From assembly GCA_963402885.1 (NCBI GenBank), contig OY727102.1:3162001-3226000 (forward strand): DNA of 64,000 nt, read 5' to 3'. Shown here one piece after another: positions 39,701 to 50,500 of this stretch. The translations under genes were made by a program, and so were the position numbers. The notes under the pieces were generated by a model. That model ran no database searches, was not told the origin of the DNA, and was given only the letters and a program-made list of their open reading frames with translations. Positions within the stretch are counted from its first letter, which is position 1; each line of letters begins with the position of its first letter. This DNA is from Antedon bifida. Lineage: Eukaryota; Echinodermata; Crinoidea; Comatulida; Antedonidae.

Positions 39701-39915
39701 AGGTGAACATAATGAAAGGTGAACATAATGAAAGGTGATCATAATGAAAGGTGATCATAATGAAAGGTGATCATAATGAAAAGTGAACATAATGAAATGT
39801 AATCATAATGAAAGGTGAACATAATTAAAGGTGATCATAATGAAAGGTGATCATAATGAAAGATGAACATGAACAACGAATCGTGTACTTACTTCCTAGC
39901 AGGAATACTCTCCAT
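24759..39915 (-). CDS. Gene 2: ankyrin-ROC-COR-tandem DED protein (21 exons, 1123 codons)
   Basis: Exons: 39893-39915, 38348-38444, 34864-34980, 34447-34548, 33503-33622, 32357-32459, 31227-31392, 30779-30882, 30139-30266, 30006-30051, 29642-29880, 29344-29466, 28923-29114, 28281-28517, 27693-27893, 27206-27376, 26655-26984, 25931-26020, 25568-25757, 25405-25455, 24759-25300. All phases close and the frame is open to a TGA/TAA-type stop after DSDEC. Domains: ankyrin-type repeats about 1-150; ROC about 185-600 with GKEGAGKT, STDGI, WDYAGQ, THKD; COR about 600-865; a cysteine-containing post-COR module (exon 19); two DED-like helical bundles in the final 180-codon exon (first contains SAGYLTATNFEVL, second LEQRGILNKHKLE). 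Compared with genes 1 and 3, exon 9 is 3 codons shorter, exon 11 is 3 codons shorter and exon 17 two codons shorter, all in frame. Exon 5 uses a displaced donor after a 71-bp deletion. Tandem DEDs are known in caspase-8, caspase-10 and FLIP; coupling of this GTPase to such partners is inferred. Confidence 0.88.
32001..32036. repeat. TCTA microsatellite, gene 2 intron 6
   Basis: TCTA units in the segment nearly identical to gene 1; length differs slightly. Confidence 0.9.
33892..34243. mobile_element. MITE with about 40-bp inverted ends, gene 2 intron 4
   Basis: Orthologous to 8405-8755 with small indels; the right arm contains CGTCGATCGTTATCGTCC. Confidence 0.6.
36136..37330. mobile_element. 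Tandem pair of foldback elements with GGGACGATTCGGCCC arms
   Basis: Two copies of about 590 bp (about 36136-36716 and 36736-37326) share a near-identical interior of roughly 390 bp (from ACACTTACATTTATCGGC to AATTTGGTCTAAAGTGAG). Each has left arms of 15-bp units GGGACGATTCGGCCC and right arms of the inverse GGGCCGAATCGTCCC. A G-run of about 19 marks the left edge. Nothing coding; absent from genes 1 and 3. Confidence 0.75.
37638..37747. mobile_element. 110-bp hairpin element
   Basis: Inverted arms of about 30 bp (AAACGGCCCCTTTTTCAG... and ...CTGAAAAAGGGGCCGTTT) around a 50-bp loop. Found only in the gene 2 copy of the larger element; CAGGT lies near both edges and may be a target duplication. 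Confidence 0.55.
38549..38742 (+). mobile_element. 194-bp hairpin-CTAG element in gene 2 intron 1
   Basis: Almost identical to 11958-12151, same site and flanks, hairpin at 38712-38734. It was therefore inherited by or converted between genes 1 and 2, but not gene 3. Confidence 0.55.
38781..39110 (+). mobile_element. tRNA-derived SINE in gene 2 intron 1
   Basis: Same SINE as in gene 1, with a perfect 7-bp acceptor-like stem (GAGCGAG with CTCGCTC) and an AATA tail. Shared location shows that the insertion predates the gene duplications. Confidence 0.8.
39230..39868. repeat. Expanded 16-bp minisatellite in gene 2 intron 1
   Basis: About 40 units of AATGAAAGGTGATCAT and its variants, with internal higher-order repetition (for example the GGTGGTCATAATGAATG pair recurs). 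It ends about 25 bp from the exon 1 donor. Confidence 0.93.
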
Positions 39916-40325
39916 TATTATTGGATTCGTAAAATAAGTCAATAAAATAGGATATTAATCTACATTATTTCAATGTAATGTTGTTATAGAGAACCCGCTC
40001 CATCGTTAGTGTTGTTGGGGGTAAAGTCCATGGAAAATTGACATTCAGATTCTATTATCTGATACATTATTCAATAAACAAAGTAGCTTGTGACCCTAAC
40101 AATGAGTGGCGCATATAATCAAAGTATTATTCTTTTCAGATCCCATGTGCATTCTGTATTATAGGGAGTGAGTCCAATAGTACAATATTACTGATAAGAA
40201 CTCAGGTTGAAGTAGTTGTTGAGTAAAGAATGAAACTGCCATGTTTGTTTGATTAAGAACAGAATATCATACAATGTTATGGATTAGCTGGGTTATTTGA
40301 GTTACAGCGATGTATTTTGCTTACG
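39916..40325 (-). promoter_or_regulatory. Conserved block upstream of gene 2 exon 1
   Basis: Shares AACCCGCTCCATCGTTAG and the following approximately 400 bp with the 15.9-kb block, and ends directly at the start of the second 46/51-bp satellite array. Promoter function is inferred only from position and conservation. Confidence 0.35.
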
Positions 40326-41290
40326 CTAATTAATTGGGCTAAGAACATTGTATGAACATAGATTAAATTAAATACGCTAACTAATTGGGTTAAGAACATT
40401 GTATGAAGATAGATTAAATACGCTAACTAATTGGGCTAAGAAAATTGTATGAACATAGATTAAATACGCTAACTAATTGAGCTAAGAACATTGTATGAAG
40501 ATAGATTAAATACGCTAACTAATTGGGTTAAGAACATTGTATGAAGATAGATTAAATACGCTAACTAATTGGGCTAAGAACATTGTATGAAGATAGATTA
40601 AATTAAATACGCTAACTAATTGGGCTAAGAACATTGTATGAACATAGATTAAATTAAATACGCTAATTGAGTTGGGTTAAGAACATTGTATGAACATAGA
40701 TTAAATTAAATACTCTAACTAATTGGGCTAAGAACATTGTATGAAGATAGATTAAATTAAATACGCTAACTAATTGGGTTAAGAACATTGTATGAACATA
40801 TATTAAATTAAATACTCTAACTAATTGGGCTAAGAACATTGTATGAAGATAGATTAAATACGCTAACTAATTGGGCTAAGAACATTGTATGAACATAGAT
40901 TAAATTAAATACGCTAACTAATTGAGCTAAGAACATTGTATGAACATAGATTAAATTAAATACGCTAACTAATTGAGCTAAGAACATTGTATGAATATAG
41001 ATTAAATACGCTAACTAATTGGGCTAAGAACATTGTATGAACATAGATTAAATTAAATACGCTAACTAATTGAGCTAAGAACATTGTATGAACATAGATT
41101 AAATACGCTAACTAATTGGGCTAAGAACATTGTATGAAGATAGATTAAATACGCTAACTAATTGGGCTAAGAACATTGTATGAACATAGATTAAATTAAA
41201 TACGCTAACTAATTGGGCTAAGAACATTGTATGAACATAGATTAAATTAAATACGCTAACTAATTGGGTTAAGAACATTGTATGAACAGA
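40322..41290. repeat. 46/51-bp satellite array 2
   Basis: Same monomer as array 1, about 20 units, with a higher share of the 51-bp form. It occupies the equivalent position upstream of gene 2 and ends directly in the broken FLYWCH ORF. No array is seen upstream of gene 3 before the insertion at 62118. Confidence 0.95.
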
Positions 41291-41561
41291 GTGGTTGTGT
41301 TGGGTTGTCGGCAGCACGTTGACATAATCCAGCCTTTACTACGTCTCTGCTAACAGACTCTTCGTTCATGGCTATGTGGAGTAGCCATACTAACAAAAAG
41401 TGCGTCCCCTTCACCCATGGTGTGGACCCTTCCAGAACATGTCCTTTTTATACATTTCCAATACTGTTTTCAGTCTCTTGCCGTCTTATCTTTGGAATGT
41501 TGAAACCCTCGGTATATTAAATTAACGCCTCTACCCTTCTTAACAACAGTTGGTCCATCCA
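41290..41561 (-). pseudogene. Broken FLYWCH zinc-finger ORF (second copy)
   Basis: Nearly identical to 18480-18791, but with two lesions on the minus strand: the glycine codon of the DGKQYW motif is TGA, a premature stop about residue 31, and five bases are missing near the SHEVDEES segment (around 41366), giving a frameshift. The satellite array also ends closer to the ORF. This copy cannot encode the intact zinc finger. Confidence 0.7.
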
Positions 41562-42745
41562 TTATAAAATACGAATTAAGTTTGTCGGCAATGTAATATC
41601 AAGTACAGTATATCTTAACCAAATGGTAAGTGTTAGAGAAAACAATCTGTGTTACCCCTTATAAACTAGTTTGTAGTCACCACTCCCAAATAAGCGCGAT
41701 TTCCACCGCTTTGATTTAGGGGGGAAATACATGAAAGAAGCCGCCATTCATGATGCGCTTCGCGCTATAAAGGAAGCGACATTATTATGTAACCGGCCCG
41801 CCATTGCCACAAAAGAACAAACGCACACGTAGCATAGGTGTTGGATCTTCAATAGCCATCTACTGTATTGTTAAATAATAATGGATTTGCAATTTAACTC
41901 CTATGTGGAATGAGATTTATATTAGATGAATGATAATAAAAAAAAACAGAGAGCCGAAAAGGATAAATCTTAAAATTACAATAATTAAAACTTTAATACG
42001 ATAAAAATGATTACATACTTTAAATAAACACAGTCCTTAAATAAAACGATCAATATACAAGAATAAAAATAATACAAGTAATCAGTATAATAAAATACAG
42101 TACATATGGCTTATTTCTATTTGTTACACTTTTTTTAACGGACTGAACCATAGTATAGTATAGTATGTACGATGTTCAGTTTAATATAAGGTATTTAAAA
42201 TGTACATAAATATGTTCCAATTGTATTTGTAATTTAGTGTTGTATTTAAAAATAATTATTAATATTTCATTGGCGGCGCGCTATAAATTAATACGATCGT
42301 TCGACCTTCACCTTCCTGGACACACTCCCAACCACTTTGCAACCCAATTCTATTTCCACATTTTCTTTTTATAATGCAAAGGCATTTACACAAAGAAATG
42401 CTTTACAACAAACCAGCAAGATAAAGCATTGACGAAAGTGACCAAGAGTGGCTACTACCAAGAGTAGCCTCCCGATTATTATATATACCACGTTAGTTGA
42501 GAAGTATTAGTTCTCGAATGCACGCAACCGAAACAGGGATCAAACTTGGTAGAAGTGTATTGTTTAAAATAAAATATACTCGTTGACTAAATTTATCAAA
42601 TAAAACAAAACCTAAAATTATATTTATTTGGTATAAACATGTTTTTCACTTTCACTTCAACTGAATTCTATTTAACGAGTATTTGAGCACAATCCTCCTT
42701 ATGCTCACTTCATTGTATTGCTTTTATTATAACTTTTGTGTTAAG

Positions 42746-44852
42746 AGTCTTCAAGAAGCAATTGAGAAATATTGTAACCCAGATGAAAAAGTGGTAAGAT
42801 GGGCTCGTGATCTTGTTCAACATATGACAGTCATTATCAATGAAGATAAAGTTGTAGAAACATCATGTCTTTTTATTTAAAGTGAATGAAGTTATTGTGC
42901 TTCCAAATTCATTATTAAAATAAGATAAATTGATGTTATCTATAGGCAGAGAAACTTATTAGTAATGAGAGCTGGGTTGAAAGTCAGAATGACGTCATAG
43001 TGTATTCATGCAAGAAAAAAGGTGGCAAAGACTGGAAAAAGTTAGAATCGAATGTAAAGTTGGTAACATTCGAACGAGTGATGATGCTTATCAACGAAAA
43101 ACAATACAAGAAAGACAGAAAAATTTGGTAAGCACACAGAATTAAATTGTACACAGTCGTTTAGCAGTTTTAAGTTCAGGTCTGCTGTACGGTTATGTGC
43201 GGTGGTTAAATGCAATTCAAATATAGCAAAAGTGACAACATTATTATAAGTAAAGAAATTTTATCAGCTGGGTCTTCCACTGTTAGGTTGAAGTGGTTGA
43301 CAAAATTTAGTTATTCGTGTTTTAATTTTGCCATTGGAACGGGATGAAGTTATGTTTTTATTTGATTTAAAACAAACGACTATATAGCAAACACTGTTTT
43401 ACATTTTATTCAAAGAATAATAAATTATACATAAAAACCATTTCCTATATTTAGTGTTAAGTATAAGCTCATCGATTGTGCCAACAAGAATTTTGTTGAA
43501 GTTGAGAAGCCATCCAGCGAAACATATCCGTTTAAAGTACCAAAGAAGAACGGTTTGCCAATGAATGTGTTCTTGATTGTTATGCACAAGGATACATGTG
43601 AGAGAATGAAGTATTATATTTGTTGGGAATCTTCGCAAGACAGGTTTGTTGTTTTTTGGTCATGTACGATAAATACTTATACTAGCAACATTGAAGTTAT
43701 CTGTAAACGTGTTTGCTATTAAAACATGTTATTAAAAGTGAATAGATAAATGTCTAAATGCTACTGAAAACTCTTCATGTTGGAACGGGCCCGATTTCCA
43801 TGTCTATAGTAAATAAACATAGCCTATAGTTTCTTAGCCTCTGGCTTTCAACTTCTCGGCAAGCCAGCTGTCGCTTAACACCAAGCTTCCCCTAAGGTCA
43901 TCGTCTCTAAAAGTATCGGGAGAATATGCTGATGAATTTATGATAACGTCATGCCAATCTGCTTTAGATGTCATTAAAGTATTTGTCACTGATAGACTTT
44001 TCAACTATTTTAATATTGCAGAAGTTTCGAATTCTGGCGGAAAACCTTATCCGGACCCTCTGGTGACGTCGGGGAACAATATGCCTCATGGAGTAAGCAT
44101 TCTTCTTAAAGAACCATTCTCAACATTATAATATCGTTTAAGTTTGCAGTATATTGAGGATAGTAAGGTAAAGGATGGTTATGTTGACGCCCATAGGTTA
44201 GCGTACTAAAGCCTCCCAAACTTATGTTGCAGGTAGACCCAAGTACAAGATTGCTAAACATTTTCTTGGAAGTGACAGAGGTGAATTGAAAGTGGATGCT
44301 GGTGACGAGGTAGAATTGACTGATAAAACATCTGGTACGTATGATGCTTCATTTATCATCATATCAGAACAGCTATAATATAGCCTACAGTACGGTTACC
44401 TAATTATTATTTCATATCACACGCATTGGATATTGGCCATCTATTACTGTTTAACTGAGATTCTTGAAAATGACGTTGAATTCTAAGTATGTCGTTTTAT
44501 TTTTGTTCCATTTATAAATACATAATTCTGAAACAGTTCGTACCGTAAATTATATAATAAACATAACAGAAAAATAGGTAAGTACGGCAGCGTAAATATA
44601 TTCAATCGATTGTAGACCTAAAAAAAAGTACTATATATTTTTTTTATTTTACATTTATCTTATATCATTTCAATAGGTTGGGTACGGGCTGTAAATCTTA
44701 AAGACAACAAAGAAGGATGGATTCCAAATGATTGCCTTGGCGAATCAATACCCAGTATGTTCACGCGAGGCCTGAACTTAAAACAACGTGTAGGCATAGT
44801 AAACGATGGGCATACACATCATTCTGTTATTGTTCGAAAAAGAAAGAAGTAA
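42746..44852 (+). pseudogene. RhoGEF-like 3' part, copy B (probably decayed)
   Basis: Corresponds to copy A: exon a from 42746, then 42946-43127, 43455-43643, 43897-44092, 44150-44177, 44233-44334, 44677-44852. Exons b-g remain open and keep the same phases. Exon a has lost 107 nt net after HMTVIINE, and the deletion changes the donor from GAG|GTAAAG to a sequence without GT, so exon a runs into a stop. The microexon donor is weaker (GTTATG). Exon d carries four extra codons (SNSGGKPYPDPL against SNYPDPL in copy A). Without a usable exon a the PH-SH3 part could be expressed only from another start. Confidence 0.55.
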
Positions 44853-47585
44853 AATAGTCCAGCCCATTCCCTGTCTCACGTACCACCTTGATGCTTACGA
44901 TAGAAACAAGAATAATACAAATCTACACTTTGGTTATGTACACTCTTACCCTCGCATTATATATCACATCATTTAGTCGGTTTTAAAAGGGGTTTTGGTT
45001 TGTTTTACCGTTTACAAAGAAACTACACAACAAAAAGAACAACAAAACATTGTGACCGAGACGACTACCTTAAATTGAGTTGACCCACCAATAGAATATT
45101 CACTGTAGAGATCACTTTATCGTGAATTATCTTAACCCTGAACGTTGTACGATGTAACAGCATCATGAGTCTCGAATGTACGAATCAGGAACAGAGATAA
45201 AACATACATTATATTTGTATTTATTTACTTGGGAAGTGTAAAACCGTAGATAAGTTCAGAAGTTCTCGAATGTACGAATCAGGAACAGAGATAAAACATA
45301 CATTATTTGATTATATTTACTTGGGAAGTGTAAAACCGTAGATAAGTTCAGAAGTTCTCGAATGTACGAATCAGGAACATAGATAAAACATACATTATTT
45401 GATTTTATTTACTTGGGAAGTGTAAATATGTAGATAGCTGATTTATAAAGTTATAATACACAATGATAAGCTTAAGCAATAATAAATCAACAAACGTAGG
45501 AAATATGTAGCAAGCCTCAGCTGTCTGAAGTATTCGAAATATAGTATGTTTATATCATTTTTTATTATTATGTATCCATTGTAATGAATTATACGTTTTG
45601 TATTATATTACTTGGTTTTAGCAATAGCTTCACGCAAATGTATACTATATCAAGTTAGTTTTATTATTCAACTATAGGACTGTTGCTATTTACCTTAACA
45701 GAAGATTAACCTGCTCTGTTTAAAACGTATGCTTTTCATGTTTTAGTATTTCGGTAAATAGTGCTGAATTTAACGATCATGGCATAGAACCATTTTTACT
45801 TATAAATTCCGTTATATGGGTTAAGAAAGAATAGCAGATGATTTGCTGTAGACAGAGAAACACAAACTACTAGTTTAGTCATTGTTATATTAAGTACTGT
45901 AAGGTAATCAATATCATTGTACCTTAATTGTAACAGGGAATACATACATACTTTTCCAGTATGCAAACTGTAATGTTAATACATTATAATAGTTTTTTAA
46001 AAAGAAACAAAAATATGGATAACAAGTGTGTATACATTCTAATATATATTTTATTCAAATGAATATGTTAAAGTATAACAAGTATAATAAAGAAAATATA
46101 CAAAATTACGGAGGTCTACACACGTTACCTTAAACACAAAGCTGATCAATCACTAAATAAATCACAACTAATTTCTAAATCAAACTAACATAATGTCAAT
46201 TTATGCAAATGGTAAAATAACTAATTAAAATGAAAATTATAGTCAAAAAAAGTTAACAAATTCACCAAATATATAGTACACTTTACCTTAAATGGCCCAA
46301 CATCGACATGCTGACTCAAACAAAGCAATGACATTGTCATACATTTTTAAATCAAACCAACATATAATTTCAATGAATATATGCAAAGAAACATAAAATA
46401 ACTAATTCAAATGAAAAATATAGTAAAAAACTAATATACCACCGCATTACCTTTAACGACAAACATTATATTATCCATCACCAACATTTTGTTTCAAAGC
46501 ATAGTAATGACATTTTCATACATTTTTTAATCAAACTTACTACTAATATTAATGAATATTATATAGTTATGTAAAATGAACATGGAAAAATAACTAATCC
46601 AATAAAACGTATAGTCAAGAAAATAAGCTAATAGGCCTAATATACTACACATAGTATCGCATTACCTTTAACAACAAACTTTAAATGACCAATTACTAAA
46701 TAAAACATAATGCCAATGTATCGATGATTATGCAAAATTAAAATGAAAATATGGTCAAAAACTAATATACCATTACCTTTAATGACACATCTTAAATTAT
46801 CCACCACTAAAATGTTGTATATCAAACCATAATTACATTGCAATCCATTGGTTTATCAAACTTACTACCAATATTAATGACAATTATACATATATTATGT
46901 AAACTGAAAGGTGTGCTTTGTTACATCAATCTTAGTTGGACCAAACTTCCCAGTTATAGAGTAAGATCGGTTTCACGAGTGAGTTGTAGAGATTCAGATA
47001 TTTTTTCCCTTAACATTTTAATTAGTTTAGTTTAGTTTTCTGAAGGATTCTGCTGACAGCTTCTTATCATCTTTCTTCCCAATAAAAAAAGCCAACTTGC
47101 TTTACCTGCCGTCATTCTCGTTCGGACTCTGCTGTCTGTCTCCTGATACAGGTGAAGTCGGTTTTATCTTTGTTGACAACAAGATTGCATTTAGCGAGAA
47201 GCCGTTCGATGTCATCGATGCTGCGCTAGTTGATGTCGAGAGATGAAATCAATCTCATCAGGATATACTGAGTTGATAGTTGTTGGCATGTTCGAGGTAG
47301 GTGACAAATAACAATGGGCTTAAGCTGTCTCTCGGGGGTGTACCAATATTCCTTGTGAAATCTGCCTTTGATTATTGGATTGAGACTTCTACATCATGAA
47401 ACAAAGCAGACCAGCTGAGCAGTCAGAAGACTACTCAGCGTAAAGCCAGTAAGTCAGCAACCAAGTGATAAGGCTCGATGTATATTCTACACATTATTCT
47501 TTAACTAGCCTGGTACTAACATATCTGGTAATACCGACTCTCCTCTTTCTTATTTTTAGGTACCGGTAAACCATGTTGTATTCAC
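44853..47585. other. Intergenic region, RhoGEF copy B to gene 3 end
   Basis: Counterpart of 22209-24758. It contains three tandem copies of an approximately 95-bp unit at 45165-45430 (TCTCGAATGTACGAATCAGG, ATTTACTTGGGAAGTGTAAA), single in copy A at about 22530, and the diverged 190-bp repeats at about 46080-46890. Confidence 0.55.
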
Positions 47586-50500
47586 TCAACACTCGTCACT
47601 ATCTTCTAATTCTTCAGCGGCTAATGTTAACTCATTCTTCTTCAACTTTTCGATAAATGGTTCCAATTTGTGTTTATTTAGGATACCCCTTTGTTCAAGA
47701 TCCAATATCACAGTCCACTGATTGCTGCATTGTTTCTTAGAAACCCTCTCTAGGTGGATCAGCGTTGTTACATTGTCTTCTGAAAGTGCGTTACCGAATT
47801 TAATCAGTTTTTGTCGATACGATGAGAACGATTTTACCTGATGGTCGGCTTTTTCGTAAGTGTCCTTCAGCAGTTTGTTAACCTCAAGAACACCCTGTTT
47901 ACCAGTGACATCGACTACGTCGAAGAGAACTTCAAAGTTGGTAGCAGAAAGTTTACCGGCGGATTCCATTAACTCAAACACCTCCATTGTGCTTTCAGCC
48001 TTCTGTAGATCATTGAAAGGTCTTATCAGGTCTTTGCACAACATCTTCAGCTGGTCAAGTGAACCGTATTCATCATACCAGCGTGACGTTTTTACCAACA
48101 TTTGCTGAAATTCTGTTTCGAATGATCCTGTATTATATAAACACATATATTTATTAAGTTGTTTATAGGCCGAATTCACTTTTGATATTGACGATGGCTA
48201 ATTTTTATTATTAAAAAAGTCATTGTAAATTACCTGGGTTTTGACTCGACTGTGTAAATGGTTCTGCGTCGGGCCGTTCTGTACCTAAAAAAATATTGTT
48301 CCATTCAAAATAAGCATTAATATTACATAAGGTAGACGTACAGTAAAATTCGTTACATAAAAAGCCGAATAATTGTACATTTTTGTTGATAATCACCTGT
48401 TAAAAACAGTTTTCTGAAGCCTTGTGTAACCATTGCGTTTTTCCCACATGGAACAGTTGGGTTGTCTAAACATCGTTGTAGATCATGGAAATGTAGCTTG
48501 GAAGATTCACACGCTATGCAGAGCACGGACAGTTTGTAGCCGACTGTACACTTGGATTCCAAATGCTTCTGTAGAAAGTCTAAAACCTACGTGATAATAT
48601 AAATGTTTATTTGTATTACCGATGTTGTATATCATTTAGAATTTCTATTTCTCATAGTGCGAAATATGACAAATTATTTCAATTTCAATCTTAATTAGGT
48701 CAACATCATGTACATCAATCATACATTGAACGATGTAGGTTTGGCCTGCCTTACCTCTTTGCAAAACGCTGGTTGCGGGCTATCTATCAGTCTGGTAGTA
48801 CCTCTCTCATCTTTGCTAATTTCAACTCTGCGTGTTATTTGAAACTATTGAAAAACACTAAAGTCAATTGAGAATTCAGAAGTCATTCATTGTGATTAGC
48901 TTATAGTTTCTCATCAATTATTGTTGTTACTTATTTGACGCTTCGTCACACATTACAATTTGCTTTATTTAAAAATTGGAAAAGTATGTTCGTAGAAAAA
49001 AATTATACATAAAATAAATGGTTTGTTTTGAATAAATAAATTATTAAAATTTCTATATATAATATAGACATTTTAATATTATTATAAATGTGATTTACTA
49101 ACAGAAACAAATGGTCATAAGAGATAAATAATACTGGACTCCATTACTCTCATAGGTAGGTTTACTTTTGTAACAGTAACAAGGCAATATGTTAAACTGC
49201 GGCACATTCGAGGATTACAAAAAACTGTGTATATTGTTGTTAACAATTGACACTGTCACTTGATTGCTAACATGCTTGTCAATAGGATCAAATAGGTTCA
49301 AATTCTGACTGCTAAACCTGCGCAATTGTAACATCTTACACGATTTACATGCATGTTTGTATTTGCCATCATTTGTGGAAATATTATTATGCACATTTTG
49401 CCAATTCAAGATTGATTGTAATATCTTAAAAACTAGTGATTAAATCCATTATTAAGACAGGCTATACCAGGGAAGTCTGACATTACTACTCACTATTTCC
49501 ATATAATATAAAAATGATTATACTAAAAATAAATACGCACCTTCAACGCGTTAACTTGTCGTCTTCTTTGCTTGTTATCCTCTTTATGTTCAACGGCACC
49601 AAAACTGACAACGTGGTTATCAAATCCAAAATCACTACGATTTTGGTATAATTGAAAATCATCACTTCTCCTCCCTTTAATCTTCGAGAGGTGTAAGAAC
49701 TCAACAATCAGCATGTGGTAGACGGCGTCAGGAAGAAAGTCCATAGGTTTGGGGGTAGTCAAATAGATCGACACCGTGTTACTGGAATCTTCCCTTACTT
49801 CCAATGCATCGTCTCTAATTTGTATCCGAGAAGGAACCAGGAACACTCGGTCACTGTCATTTTCTCGTTCCTCATCCTATAAAAGAGATTTTGTTCTCTA
49901 CTTATTATTGAATCATCGTCGAGGTCAATTGTAATATAATTCATGTGACTAAATGTTGTAGAAATTGTAAAATGTCAGTAAGAATTAGAAGCGCCCATAT
50001 TGAAAGCAATTTATTTATAACCCTCAGTGTAAATTCATAAAATAGTTAAGAAGCAACAAAAGCTCACCGTCACAGTTTGCGTTTCGAATACAAGTTGAAA
50101 CATCTTCAATATATCTAAGAAGATATCCAAGTAGCTTTCATCTAATTTAATCAGTTTCCACCATAAATGACGTACTAATTCCTCTTCCAGAATTCCCTCG
50201 ACACTAAATCTTTTCCATAACCTAGACAACTATAAAAAAACAACATACTACAAAAATTAATAGATAACTATGAATCATAAAAACACATGTATCAATTGCC
50301 TGTAATAGACATACAGTACATACTAGCATTAGTTCATTTTATTTTGATCACAGCTACTATTTTTTGGATTCGTGTTTATGCCAAACAATCACTTTATTTA
50401 TAACACACTTTTTCAGAAGCAGTACTTAGGCAGTAACAGAGATGTTAAAACAATAAAATGCTTTTTAATGTTCGAATTGTGATAATTCCATTATTTTATG

